A DNA stretch of 64,000 bases, from positions 6,696,001 to 6,760,000 of the forward strand of contig OZ241368.1 of NCBI GenBank assembly GCA_965200525.1, given 5' to 3'. Shown piece by piece: positions 33,669 to 42,210 of this stretch (position 1 is the stretch's first letter; each line of letters starts with the position of its first letter). Source of the stretch: JANNPJ01 sp965200525. Lineage in GTDB: Bacteria > Actinomycetota > Actinomycetes > Actinomycetales > Kineosporiaceae. Below the pieces are notes generated by a model that had not been told where the DNA came from, made no database searches, and was given only the letters and a program-made list of their open reading frames with translations. Position numbers and translations under genes: made by a program.

Positions 33669-35579
33669 GTGAGCCGTCGTGTCTGGATCCCTCTGCTGGT
33701 CGTCGTCCTCCTGATCGGGGCGGCCGTTCCCGGGTGGATCGTCCTCCAGCACCGCCGCGACCAGCGGGCCCGCACGGTCGCCGTGGACGCGTTCGCCCAG
33801 GCCTGGAAGTCCGGCTCGCTGGGCGACCTGACCTACGCCAATGCCCAGGGTCCGGCCGTCGGCACGCAGGTGCAGGCGATCACGGCCAAGCTCACCTCGG
33901 CCGCGATCGACAGCCCGTCGGCGGTCTCGGTCACCTCGGCCGGCCGGCCCCGGTCCGACATGTTCCTGGCCCAGCTGCGGGTGACCTGGACCCTCACCGG
34001 TGGCAAGACCTGGAGCTACCCCACCAGCGTGCGGTTCCAGCGGGTGAACGGCGACTGGCTGCCGCGCTACGAGGTGGCCGTCGTCAACCCCCAGCTGACC
34101 GGCGGCGACACCCTGCGGACGGTGACCACCCAACCGCCCCGGGCCCAGATCGTGGGCGCCGGCGACACCGTACTGGTGAAGGACCGGGCCGCGGTGCTGG
34201 TCGGCCTGGAGCCCTCCCGGACCCAGGACATCGACGGCTCGGCGGCCCGGATCGCGGCCGTCACCGGGATCGACGGCGGCGGGCTGGCCACCCGGGCCAA
34301 GGCCGCCGGCAAGGACCAGTTCGTGCTGGCCATCACGCTCCGGGCGCCGGCCTACGCCAAGGTCCGTGACCAGCTCCAGCCCATTCCCGGTGCGGTGTTC
34401 CAACAGACCCAGCTCTCCCTGCCGCCGACCCCGACGTTCGCCCGGGCCCTGCTGGGCACGGTCGGGCCGGCCACCGCCGACTCGATCAAGCAGTCCAAGG
34501 GCCGGATCCGGGCCGGCGACGTCACCGGGATCTCGGGCCTGCAACAGGCCTACGACCAGCAACTGTCCGGGACGTCGGGGATCACGGTTCAGGAGGTCCC
34601 CCGGGCCGGCGGCAGCCGCCCCCTGTTCAGCTCGCCCCCGGTGGCCGGCCAGCCGCTGAGGATCACCCTCGACCAGCCGGTCCAGGAGGCCGCCGACGCC
34701 GCGCTCGAGTCGGCGCCGAAACCGGCGGCCCTGGTCGCGATCGAGGTCGGCACGGGCAAGGTGCTGGCGGTGGCCAACGGCGGCCCGAACGGAGCCGGCT
34801 ACAACCGGGCCCTGCTCGGCCGCTACCCGCCCGGCTCGACCTTCAAGGTCGCCTCCGGCCTGGGCCTGCTGCAGGCCGGCGTCACCCCCCGGACCACGAT
34901 CAACTGCCCGGCCACCATCAACGTCGGTGGCCGCAACTTCAAGAACGCCGAGGCCGAGAAGTTCGGCCCGGTGCCGTTCACCGTCGACTTCGCCAACTCC
35001 TGCAACACCGCCTTCATCGGCAGCGCGTCCAAGCTCAGCCCGGCGGCACTGGCCAAGGCGGCCCGCACCCTCGGCTACGGCCGGCCCAACGCGCTCGGCG
35101 TCGACGCCTTCACCGGGCAGGTGCCCACCGGCGGCGACGCCGTCCAGCACGCGGCGGCCATGATCGGCCAGGGCACGGTGCTGACCAGCCCGGTCACCGT
35201 GGCCGGGGCCTCGGCCACGGTCGCCGCCGGCCGCTGGAGCCCACCGCGCCTGGTCCTCGACACCGCCGTCCCGGCGCCGGGCCCGCAGATCCCGGCCCAG
35301 GACGACGCCGACCTGAAGAAGCTGATGCGCTCGGTGGTGACCAGCGGCACCGGGGTCGGGCTGAAGGGCGCCCCCGGCGGCACGGTCTACGGCAAGACCG
35401 GAACGGCCGAGTTCGGCAACGCCACCCCGCCGCAGACCCACGCCTGGTTCACCGGCTTCCAGGGCAAGGTCGCGTTCGCCGTGGTGGTCGAGGACGGCGG
35501 CTTCGGGGCCAAGGCGGCTGTCCCGATTGTCAGAGATTTCCTGACCCGGCTGGCCGCCGGACAGGGGTCGGCGGGCTAG
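33669..35579 (+). CDS. Class B penicillin-binding protein with NTF2-like N-terminal domain
   Basis: 636 residues. An N-terminal anchor helix at about 7-27 is followed by an NTF2/MecA-N-like domain (TVAVDAFAQAWKSGSLGDL), a PBP dimerisation region and the transpeptidase. Active-site motifs are intact: STFK in YPPGSTFKVASG, SCN in FANSCNTAFIG, and KTG in YGKTGTAEFG. It cross-links peptidoglycan in the periplasm-like space and is a beta-lactam target. MecA_N-type PBPs in other species can show low beta-lactam affinity; that is not shown here. Start GTG 33669. Its TAG stop is shared with the -10 element of the next gene. Confidence 0.92.
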   Translation: MSRRVWIPLLVVVLLIGAAVPGWIVLQHRRDQRARTVAVDAFAQAWKSGSLGDLTYANAQGPAVGTQVQAITAKLTSAAIDSPSAVSVTSAGRPRSDMFLAQLRVTWTLTGGKTWSYPTSVRFQRVNGDWLPRYEVAVVNPQLTGGDTLRTVTTQPPRAQIVGAGDTVLVKDRAAVLVGLEPSRTQDIDGSAARIAAVTGIDGGGLATRAKAAGKDQFVLAITLRAPAYAKVRDQLQPIPGAVFQQTQLSLPPTPTFARALLGTVGPATADSIKQSKGRIRAGDVTGISGLQQAYDQQLSGTSGITVQEVPRAGGSRPLFSSPPVAGQPLRITLDQPVQEAADAALESAPKPAALVAIEVGTGKVLAVANGGPNGAGYNRALLGRYPPGSTFKVASGLGLLQAGVTPRTTINCPATINVGGRNFKNAEAEKFGPVPFTVDFANSCNTAFIGSASKLSPAALAKAARTLGYGRPNALGVDAFTGQVPTGGDAVQHAAAMIGQGTVLTSPVTVAGASATVAAGRWSPPRLVLDTAVPAPGPQIPAQDDADLKKLMRSVVTSGTGVGLKGAPGGTVYGKTGTAEFGNATPPQTHAWFTGFQGKVAFAVVVEDGGFGAKAAVPIVRDFLTRLAAGQGSAG

Positions 35580-35582
35580 GGT
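35577..35582 (+). promoter_or_regulatory. -10 hexamer TAGGGT overlapping the PBP stop codon
   Basis: The TAG stop of the penicillin-binding protein is the first half of TAGGGT, which ends six bases before the GTG at 35589. The downstream gene may thus be transcribed separately as a leaderless mRNA. Confidence 0.5.
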
Positions 35583-35588
35583 CTGCGG

Positions 35589-37052
35589 GTGAACTCATGG
35601 CTGGGTGGGCGCTGGAGCCGGACCACGTGGGTGCTGATGCTGCTCGCGGTGATCGGCCTGGGGCTCGGCTGGTCGACCAAGTCGGCCTGCACCGACAGCT
35701 ACACCTTCGACGGCGGGGCTCACGTTCTCGACTGGCGTGACTGGCGGCAGTACGAGCTGCACTGCTACTCGGACATCATCCCGCTCTACGGACTGGAACG
35801 GCTGCAGGACGGCGACCTGCCGTACAGGACGAGCTGGACCGACACCCCCGGTGGGCGCCCCCGGTACATGGAGTACCCGGTGGTCACGGGCATGCTGCAG
35901 TACGGCGTGATGCGGGTGACCAAAACGGTCGTGGCCGACTTCCAGAACGTCACCAATCCGGACCCGCCGGAGGTGGTCACCTACTTCCGCCTGATGGCGC
36001 TCGTACTCGGGATCTGCTGGCTGATCGCCGTCCGCTGCACGATCCCGCTCGCGGCCCGGCCCCGCGACGTCGCCCTGATGGCACTGTCGCCGCTGATCGC
36101 CGTCCATGCTTTCACCAACTTCGACGCGCTGGCCGTGGGGCTGGGGGCGGTCGGGCTGCTGGCCTGGTCGAGAGGCCGGCCGACGACGGCCGGCCTGATG
36201 TTCGGCCTGGGCGCGGCAGCCAAGCTCTACCCCCTGTTCATCCTCGGGCCGCTGCTGGTGCTCTGCCTGCGCACCGGCAAGGTCGGCCCCTGGGGGCGAG
36301 CGGCGGCCGGCAGCGCGGTGGCCTGGCTGGTGGTGAACCTGCCCTTCATGATTCTTTACCCGAAGGGCTGGTGGGAGTTCTTCCGGCTGAACTCGATGCG
36401 GCCGGCCGACCACGACTCGATCTACAACGCGATCTCGGTGTTCACCGGCTGGGCCGGGTTCGACGGCCCGCTCCACGACGGGCAGTCCCCGCACAAGCTG
36501 AACGACGTCTCGCTGGCCCTGTTCGCTCTCTGCTGCCTGATCGTGGCCGTGATCGCGCTGACCGCGCCGCGGCGTCCCCGGGTGGCGTCCCTGGTGTTCC
36601 TGATCGTGGCCGCGTTCCTGCTGACCAACAAGGTGTGGAGCCCGCAGTATTCGCTCTGGCTGGTGCCGGTGGCGGTGCTGGCCCTGCCCCGCTGGCCGAT
36701 CCTGCTGGCCTGGATGGGGGTCGACGCCTACGTCTGGTACCCGCGGATGGGGTACTTCCTGGGCATGGCCGATCCGAACCGCGGCAACTCGGCCAAGGAG
36801 TTCCTCACCTTCGTGCTGCTGCGTGACCTGCTGGTGGTGATCATCTGCGGGCTGATCATCCGCACGATCTACGCCCCGAAAGCCGACCCGGTGCGCCGGA
36901 CCGGCCTCGACGATCCGGCCGGTGGGCCGCTCGCCGACGCCCCGGACCGGCCCGGCTGGGACCGGTTCACCTGGCCCGGGCCGCGTTCGCAACCATCGCC
37001 GCAGCCAGATAGCGGGCCAGACCCGCAGACCGCTGCTCGTAGTACTGCGTGA
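35589..37052 (+). CDS. GT87-family polyprenol-phosphate-dependent glycosyltransferase
   Basis: 487 residues, about ten transmembrane helices. Family landmarks are the early extracytoplasmic DIIPLYGLERLQDGDLPY, the YMEYPVVTG motif and AGLMFGLGAAAKLYPLFIL, seen in actinobacterial GT87 mannosyltransferases that use polyprenyl-phosphate-mannose. It probably glycosylates a wall glycolipid or glycan on the outer face. Located just after a PBP, a neighbourhood consistent with envelope assembly. The cytoplasmic C-terminal ~60 residues are Pro/Arg/Asp-rich and antisense to the MerR gene (86-bp convergent overlap). Confidence 0.85.
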   Translation: MNSWLGGRWSRTTWVLMLLAVIGLGLGWSTKSACTDSYTFDGGAHVLDWRDWRQYELHCYSDIIPLYGLERLQDGDLPYRTSWTDTPGGRPRYMEYPVVTGMLQYGVMRVTKTVVADFQNVTNPDPPEVVTYFRLMALVLGICWLIAVRCTIPLAARPRDVALMALSPLIAVHAFTNFDALAVGLGAVGLLAWSRGRPTTAGLMFGLGAAAKLYPLFILGPLLVLCLRTGKVGPWGRAAAGSAVAWLVVNLPFMILYPKGWWEFFRLNSMRPADHDSIYNAISVFTGWAGFDGPLHDGQSPHKLNDVSLALFALCCLIVAVIALTAPRRPRVASLVFLIVAAFLLTNKVWSPQYSLWLVPVAVLALPRWPILLAWMGVDAYVWYPRMGYFLGMADPNRGNSAKEFLTFVLLRDLLVVIICGLIIRTIYAPKADPVRRTGLDDPAGGPLADAPDRPGWDRFTWPGPRSQPSPQPDSGPDPQTAARSTA

Positions 37053-37740
37053 ACCGCGGGTCGGCCAGGTACATCTCGGCCAGTCCCAGGTGCATCGCCG
37101 ACGGGCAGTCGTAGAAGTAGCGCTCGATCAGCAGTCGGTGCTGCTCGGCCGCGTCCATCGCCTCCGGGCCGTCGGCCGGCCGGTCCGCCGTCATCACGTC
37201 GGCCAGTCGCTGCTCGACCGCGGCCTGCTCGGCCCTGATCCGCAGCCAGTCCTGTTTGGTGTGGGCCGACGTGCGCCGGGCGGACTGCCGGTAGGCGTCG
37301 GTGTCGCCCCAGCGCTCCCGCGACTCCGGCGCGTACTCGGTCGGGTCGTGCTCGCCGAACACCTCGAGCATCTCCTCAGCGGTCAGCCGGATTCCCATCG
37401 CGTGTGCCTCCATCGTTCGTTCCAGGACGGCGGCGATGCGGGCCAGCCGTTCCATCTGTTCGCGCACCTGCCGGTACCGCTCGCGCAGCCGGCCGATCGC
37501 GTCGTCGCCGGGATCGTCGAGCGCTTGGGCGATGTCGTCCAGGCCGAGCCCCAGCTCGCGGTAGGCCAGGATGCGCTGCAACCGGGCCAGATCACCTTCG
37601 TCGTAGCCGCGGTACCCGGCGGCCGAGCGGATCGCCGGGCGCAGCAGGCCGATCCGGTCGTAGTGGTGCAGCGTGCGCACCGTGATGCCGGCCAGCCGGG
37701 CCACCTCGCCCACCGACCAGCTGCTGACCCGATCGGCCAC
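36967..37740 (-). CDS. MerR-family regulator with TipAS drug-binding domain
   Basis: 257 residues, the size of Streptomyces TipAL. N-terminal MerR winged helix: SVGEVARLAGITVRTLHHYD, LARLQRILAYRELGLGLDD; then a long coiled coil (about 80-120). The C-terminal TipAS domain includes RYFYDCPSAMHLGLAEMY with the Cys that in TipAL bonds thiopeptide antibiotics. It likely activates transcription on binding thiostrepton-like peptides. GTG 37740 has AGGAGG upstream. A dyad at 37773-37789 suggests autoregulation, and the divergent M50 protease may be a target. Confidence 0.88.
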   Translation of the reverse strand: MADRVSSWSVGEVARLAGITVRTLHHYDRIGLLRPAIRSAAGYRGYDEGDLARLQRILAYRELGLGLDDIAQALDDPGDDAIGRLRERYRQVREQMERLARIAAVLERTMEAHAMGIRLTAEEMLEVFGEHDPTEYAPESRERWGDTDAYRQSARRTSAHTKQDWLRIRAEQAAVEQRLADVMTADRPADGPEAMDAAEQHRLLIERYFYDCPSAMHLGLAEMYLADPRFTQYYEQRSAGLARYLAAAMVANAARAR

Positions 37741-37772
37741 CCTGGACCACCTCCTCCTGATCGACGGTAGGG

Positions 37773-37789
37773 CCTGACCCGGCGTCAGG
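37773..37789. promoter_or_regulatory. Putative MerR/TipA operator
   Basis: CCTGAC and GTCAGG form an inverted repeat with a 5-bp centre in the 69-bp gap between the MerR gene and the M50 protease. Dyads between promoter hexamers are the usual MerR binding pattern. Confidence 0.55.
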
Positions 37790-37795
37790 GTCCAC

Positions 37796-37801
37796 TAGCT
37801 T
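37796..37801 (+). promoter_or_regulatory. -10 hexamer TAGCTT, near-leaderless start
   Basis: TAGCTT ends eight bases before the ATG at 37810 and lies just beyond the MerR-type dyad. Confidence 0.4.
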
Positions 37802-37809
37802 TGGCGCCC

Positions 37810-38559
37810 ATGGTCCTCACCCGGATCGGACTGCCCCTCGACAAGACCGTCGATCTGCCGTTCGACCTCTCGATCACCGACAACCGGTTGCTGGTACTGG
37901 CCACCCTGGCCGGTGCGATCGTGCTCACCGGCGAGCGCACCACGTGGCGGGTGCTCCGGTTCGTGGTGACCATCGCGCACGAAGGCGGGCACGCCGTCGC
38001 CGCGGTGCTGACCGGGCGCGAGCTGGCCGGCATCCGGCTGCACTCGGACAGCTCCGGCGTCACGTTGTCCCGGGGGCGCCCGGGCGGGCCGGGCATGGTG
38101 TTCACCGCGATGTCCGGATACCCGGCGCCGTCCCTGATCGGAGCCGGTTTCGCGGCGCTGATCGGGTTCAACCACGTCAACGTCATGCTCTGGGTCGCGG
38201 TCGTCCTGCTGGTGTTGCTGCTGACCCAGATCCGCAACGCCTTCGGGCTGCTCACCGTGGTCGGCACCGGGGCGGCGGCGGTGGCGGTGATCATCTGGGG
38301 CACGCCCCGGGTGGCTCTCGGCTTCGCCTGCGCCGTCACCTGGTTGCTGCTGGTGGGGGGTCTGCGGGCGGTGATCGAGCTGCAGCGCACGCGACGCGAC
38401 CAGAACCGGGGGCGAGGATCGAACCTGCAGTCGGACGCCGACCAGCTGGCCTGGCTCACCCACCTGCCCGGCCTGCTCTGGGTGGGGCTGTTCTTCCTGC
38501 TCTCGCTGGCCGCCGTGGCCCTGAGCGGCTGGCTGATGTGGAACTGGTCCCGAATCTGA
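37810..38559 (+). CDS. M50-family membrane metalloprotease
   Basis: 249 residues with about six membrane helices. The zinc motif is IAHEGGHAVAAVL (HExxH) near residue 57, followed by a glycine-rich extracellular-type loop (GVTLSRGRPGGPGM) and SGYPAPSLIGAGF. This matches the actinobacterial M50B-like proteins of about 240 residues. Intramembrane cleavage of a regulator or stress protein is the family theme; no substrate is evident. ATG 37810 is used; a TTG three codons earlier is less likely. Divergent from the TipA-like MerR gene with shared control DNA. Confidence 0.82.
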   Translation: MVLTRIGLPLDKTVDLPFDLSITDNRLLVLATLAGAIVLTGERTTWRVLRFVVTIAHEGGHAVAAVLTGRELAGIRLHSDSSGVTLSRGRPGGPGMVFTAMSGYPAPSLIGAGFAALIGFNHVNVMLWVAVVLLVLLLTQIRNAFGLLTVVGTGAAAVAVIIWGTPRVALGFACAVTWLLLVGGLRAVIELQRTRRDQNRGRGSNLQSDADQLAWLTHLPGLLWVGLFFLLSLAAVALSGWLMWNWSRI

Positions 38560-38563
38560 AGAA

Positions 38564-38601
38564 GCCCGGGCGGGCCGCCGGTGAAGGCTGCCCGCCCGGG
38601 C
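38564..38601. terminator. Bidirectional hairpin between M50 and MFS genes
   Basis: GCCCGGGCGGG and CCCGCCCGGGC form a perfect 11-bp stem with a 16-nt loop between two converging genes. Confidence 0.75.
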
Positions 38602-38629
38602 CCTGGGCTCGCTGGGCTCGCGGCGACGG

Positions 38630-40159
38630 TCAGACGCCGACCGGCGCTCCCTCCGGCAATGCCAGCTCGTCCTTGCGCGCGTTGATCAGCAGCACGGTCG
38701 CCACCAGGGCGACCACCAGCAGGACCGTCCCGATCAAGAACGCCCGCTGATATCCGTTGATCGTGGCCAGCGCCACCAGTCGCTGCGGGCTCAGCCCGGA
38801 GGCCCGGTGGTCGGTCAGGTACGAGGTGACCGCGCTGGCGTACAGCGTGTTCAGCAGGGCCGTGCCGAGCGCCCCGCCGATCTGCTGGTTGGTGTTCAGC
38901 AGGGCGCTGGCCACGCCGGCGTCGTGCTCCCCGACACCGTGCAGGGCCAGGCTCGGCTGGACCACGAAGACCGCGCCGATCCCGAGGCTGATCAGGATCT
39001 CGGCCGGCAGCACGTGGGCCAGGTAGGTGCTGTCCAGGTCGAGCTGGACCAGGTAGGCCAGGCCGAGGGCGCCGAGCACGGTGCCGCCGACCATCAGCGG
39101 CTTGGCCCCGATCCGCGGCAGCAGGCTACTGCTGAAGCCGGCGGCCACGATGATGCCGGCGCTGAACGGCAGGAAGGCGAAGCCCGACTTGACCGGGCTG
39201 TAGCCGAGGTTCTGCTGGAAGTAGTAGGCCAGGAACAGGAACATCGCGAACAAGCCGGCCGAGACCAGGAGCGCGGACAGGAACGCCCCGCCCCGGTTCC
39301 GGCTCAGCACGATCCGCATCGGCAGCAGCGGGTGCTTCGTGCGCAGCTCGACCACCACGAAGGCGACCAGCAGGGCGACGCCGCCGATCAGCAGGCCCAG
39401 GGTGCTGGTCGCGGTCCAGCCGGCGTCCGGCTTGGCCGCCTGGGTGAAGCCGTAGACGATCGACACCAGGCCGGCGGTGACCAGGATGGCTCCGGGGACG
39501 TCGTACTTGGTGTTGCCGTGGGCCTTGCTCTCGCGCACCAGAGGAATGGCGGCCAGCGCGGTCAGGATCGCGATCGGCACGTTCACCAGGAGGCACCAGC
39601 GCCAGCTGGCGTACTCGGTCAGGACGCCGCCGACGATCAGGCCGATCGCGGCGCCACCACCGGCGACGGCGCCGTAGACCCCGAAGGCCTTGGCCCGTTC
39701 CTTGGGCTCGGTGAAGGTGACGGTGATCAGCGAGAGTGCGGCCGGCGCGAGCAGCGCGGCGAAAGCACCCTGCAGGGCGCGGGCCCCGAACAGCATGGCC
39801 GCGTTCTGGGCCGCACCACCGAGGGCCGAGGCGGCGGCGAAGCCGATCAGGCCGACCAGGAACATCCGCTTACGACCGGCGTAGTCGGCGATCCGGCCGC
39901 CGAGCAGCAGCAGGCCGCCGAAGGCCAGGGTGTAGGCGGTCACGACCCACTGCCGGTCGGCGTCCGAGATGTCGAAGGCGCGCTGCGCGGACGGCAGGGC
40001 GATGGTCACGATGGAGGCGTCGAGCACCACCATCAGCTGGGCGATGGCGATCACGCCGAGGGCCAGCCAGCGCTTCGGGTCAGGCTCCGCGAGCGGGGCG
40101 GGGGGCCCGATCGGCGTCGTCCTGAGCGCCTGCTCGCTCGGTTCCGAGATGGCAGTCAT
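38630..40159 (-). CDS. MFS multidrug efflux transporter, DHA2 (14-TMS) type
   Basis: 509 residues with about 14 predicted membrane helices. Motif A-like GGRIADYAGRKRMFL and motif C-like GAVAGGGAAIGLIVGGVL mark an EmrB/QacA-type drug:H+ antiporter. The N-terminal LMVVLDASIVTIALPS is the motif D1 region of DHA2 members. It should export toxic or cationic compounds across the cytoplasmic membrane. Start ATG 40159. Divergent from an HxlR regulator across a 196-bp gap with repeat half-sites, so it is probably induced when HxlR is displaced. Confidence 0.88.
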   Translation of the reverse strand: MTAISEPSEQALRTTPIGPPAPLAEPDPKRWLALGVIAIAQLMVVLDASIVTIALPSAQRAFDISDADRQWVVTAYTLAFGGLLLLGGRIADYAGRKRMFLVGLIGFAAASALGGAAQNAAMLFGARALQGAFAALLAPAALSLITVTFTEPKERAKAFGVYGAVAGGGAAIGLIVGGVLTEYASWRWCLLVNVPIAILTALAAIPLVRESKAHGNTKYDVPGAILVTAGLVSIVYGFTQAAKPDAGWTATSTLGLLIGGVALLVAFVVVELRTKHPLLPMRIVLSRNRGGAFLSALLVSAGLFAMFLFLAYYFQQNLGYSPVKSGFAFLPFSAGIIVAAGFSSSLLPRIGAKPLMVGGTVLGALGLAYLVQLDLDSTYLAHVLPAEILISLGIGAVFVVQPSLALHGVGEHDAGVASALLNTNQQIGGALGTALLNTLYASAVTSYLTDHRASGLSPQRLVALATINGYQRAFLIGTVLLVVALVATVLLINARKDELALPEGAPVGV

Positions 40160-40240
40160 GCGGTGGGTCCTGTCTGGAGAAAGATCCTGGGTCGCCGGTG
40201 GCCACGGGTCGTTCCGTGAGCATCCGAGCAACACAACGCA

Positions 40241-40280
40241 GGTAACTTACATAAAGTAGGTAGCCGTGTCTACGTAAGTG
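40241..40280. promoter_or_regulatory. Half-site cluster between MFS and HxlR genes
   Basis: ACTTAC (40245-40250), GTAGGT (40256-40261) and GTAAGT (40274-40279) form one imperfect inverted pair and one extra half-site in an AT-rich patch. This is the likely HxlR operator. Confidence 0.45.
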
Positions 40281-40343
40281 CTCCACCCGAGTGGTGTCGC
40301 CGCTTCGATGCATCGCCCCGTGCCGAACCGTGGACACATCACG

Positions 40344-40349
40344 TAACAT
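40344..40349 (+). promoter_or_regulatory. -10 hexamer TAACAT, leaderless start
   Basis: TAACAT ends six bases before the ATG at 40356; the following GGGGC is too close to act as a ribosome-binding site. Confidence 0.5.
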
Positions 40350-40355
40350 CGGGGC

Positions 40356-40715
40356 ATGAACTCCGGTTGCGATGGCGTCAGCGAGCCGCTCGGCCGCGTC
40401 ATGACGCTGCTCGGCAAGCGTTGGACCGGCCTGATCCTGTGCACTCTCATGCAGGAGCCGGCCCATTTCAACGACCTGCGCCGGGCCATCCCCGGGCTCA
40501 GCGACCGGGTGCTCAACGAGCGACTGATGGAGTTGGCCTCGTTCGACCTGGTCAGCCGGACCGTTCACGAAGGCCCGCCCCTGCGGGTGCAGTACGCGCT
40601 CACCGAGCACGGCCTGGCCATGCAGCCGGCCCTGGAGGCGCTCGGCACGTGGGCCGGCGCTCACCTGTGCCCGGTGCTGCCCTCGCTTCCCGAGGCCCGG
40701 CTGGCCTCGGCCTGA
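40356..40715 (+). CDS. HxlR-family winged-helix regulator
   Basis: 119 residues. Typical HxlR pattern: a Cys near the N-terminus (GCDGVSEPLGRVMTLLGKRW), ILCTLMQEPAHFNDLRRAIPG, SDRVLNERLMEL, and the wing RVQYALTEHGLAMQPAL. HxlR dimers often sense quinones, aldehydes or redox change via Cys. It is divergent from the DHA2 exporter and is probably its repressor. The 3' end overlaps the decayed XRE regulator gene on the other strand by 55 bp. Confidence 0.87.
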   Translation: MNSGCDGVSEPLGRVMTLLGKRWTGLILCTLMQEPAHFNDLRRAIPGLSDRVLNERLMELASFDLVSRTVHEGPPLRVQYALTEHGLAMQPALEALGTWAGAHLCPVLPSLPEARLASA

Positions 40716-41554
40716 GCGGTCAGCTGCAGCAGCCCGGTCACCCACACCAGAGCCAGCTTCTGCGCCGCCTCGCTGCCCGGCTCGGCCGTGTAGGCGATGA
40801 TTCTGAGATCCGCTCCCTGAACCGTGAGGACGTCGCAGTCCAGCTCCAGCCGACCGACCTCCGGATGCTCGGCCTGCTTGCGATCGGCCGAGTGGACGGC
40901 GACTGCGCGTGACGGCCACAGCTCGGCGAAGCGCGGGCTCAGCTCGGTCAGGTCCCCGATCAGCCGGCCCAGGTCGTCGTCCCGCGGGTAGCGGGCGTGG
41001 GCGCTGCGCAGATCGACGACCATCTCGGCCTCGCACCGGGCCGCCTCGCCCCCGCCGTCGGCAAACCGCCCCGGCTCGCCGGAGAACTACCGCCAGGCCA
41101 CGTTGCGCTGCCGGCCGCGCTGCGTCGAGGCCTCGCCCATCAAGGCGGCCCAGAGCGGGTTCCAGGCCAACAGGGTCCAGGCCGCGTCGTAGACCGAGAC
41201 GGGCGTGTCGTCCAGGCGCTCCAGCAGCCGCAGCACGCCCGGGGTCAGGCGGGACAGGATCCGGCCGCTGGTCGGCTCGGCCTGCCCGGCCAGCTGGAAC
41301 AGGTAGTGGCGTTCATCGTGCGACCACCGCAGAGCCCGGGCCGGCGACGTCAGCACCGGCACTGGGCGTCAGATCGGTCCCTGCTCCAAACGGGTGACGT
41401 AGTCGGCCGAGAGGCCGGCCAGCAGGGCCAGCTCCTCCCGGCGCGACCCGGGCGAGCGGCGAGACCCGTTGGCCGGCACCCCGACCGAGGCCGGACCGGT
41501 CCGGTCGCGCCACTGCCTGTGCGAGTTGCCCAGCACCTTGTCACCATGGGTCAC
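40661..41554 (-). pseudogene. Decayed XRE/MmyB-like helix-turn-helix regulator
   Basis: The remnant keeps the full order of this family. The N-terminal HTH reads RREELALLAGLSADYVTRLE. The middle carries SHDERHYLFQLAGQ and LLAWNPLWAALMG, and the C-terminal ligand-binding part carries MVVDLRSAHARYP, ELDCDVLTVQG and IAYTAEPGS. Two breaks are seen. At 41369 the frame stops (TGA); the family sequence TDLTPSA appears there in another frame, which implies two compensating small indels within ~30 bp. At 41087-41089 an in-frame TAG stands where the family usually has Gln (WR-stop-FSGEPGR), as from CAG to TAG. The nonsense change points to real decay rather than sequencing error alone. Confidence 0.8.
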
Positions 41555-41620
41555 CGTTCCAGTATGGTCCGCCGGCCGGCGAACGGTCCTGGTGTCCTTG
41601 GCTCCTGACCGAGTCGCCTT

Positions 41621-42034
41621 TCAGACGGCCTGAGCTAGCGCCTCCAGCCGGTGCTGCCAGCGCACCTGCAGCTCCGGTCGGGCGGCTTCGGGCAGGCCCT
41701 CGTGCCATAGCCTGAGCCGGGTCCGGTCGCCCTCGGGCGTCACGTCGACCTCGATCAAGGTCGACTCGGAATCGCCGTCCTGGTGCCAGCTGAGCCGCAA
41801 CTGCTCGAGCGGATGAAAGCTTCGGACCACTCCGCCGGTACCGTCTGTGCAGTGATACGACTGGCCCTTGTCGCCCAGGATCGCCCCCTCCCCCAGCCAC
41901 AGAGCCGCCCCTTCGGGGCTGACCAGCCGCCGCCAGACCGCGCCGACGGGCTGGCTCACCATCAGGCGGACATGAACCGTCTGATTACTCTGAGTCATCT
42001 CGGAACTCTCGACATCCACGATCGACGTGGTCAT
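41621..42034 (-). CDS. SRPBCC (AHSA1-like) domain protein
   Basis: 137 residues. The START/Bet v1-like fold is indicated by HVRLMVSQPVGAVWRRLVSPE, then ALWLGEGAILGDKGQSY, the paired strands around VRSFHPLEQLRLSWHQ and TRLRLWHEGLPE, and a long C-terminal helix. Such domains bind hydrophobic ligands or act as polyketide cyclases or Hsp90 co-chaperones; the role here is open. ATG 42034 has GGGAGG upstream. Divergent from prs. Confidence 0.75.
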   Translation of the reverse strand: MTTSIVDVESSEMTQSNQTVHVRLMVSQPVGAVWRRLVSPEGAALWLGEGAILGDKGQSYHCTDGTGGVVRSFHPLEQLRLSWHQDGDSESTLIEVDVTPEGDRTRLRLWHEGLPEAARPELQVRWQHRLEALAQAV

Positions 42035-42210
42035 CGCGCCTCCCTTGATCACACTTGTAGCGGATCGCACCCCCTGCCGACGGCTGGGAGCACGGACTGC
42101 GTCGTCCTTCCAGGACAGCAGCCGCACCGGGCCAAGGCAATCCCCCAAAGGCATCTCCAAGCAGGTCATCTGCGAGCATGCAGGGACGACACCCTGGAGG
42201 GGATCCGCGC

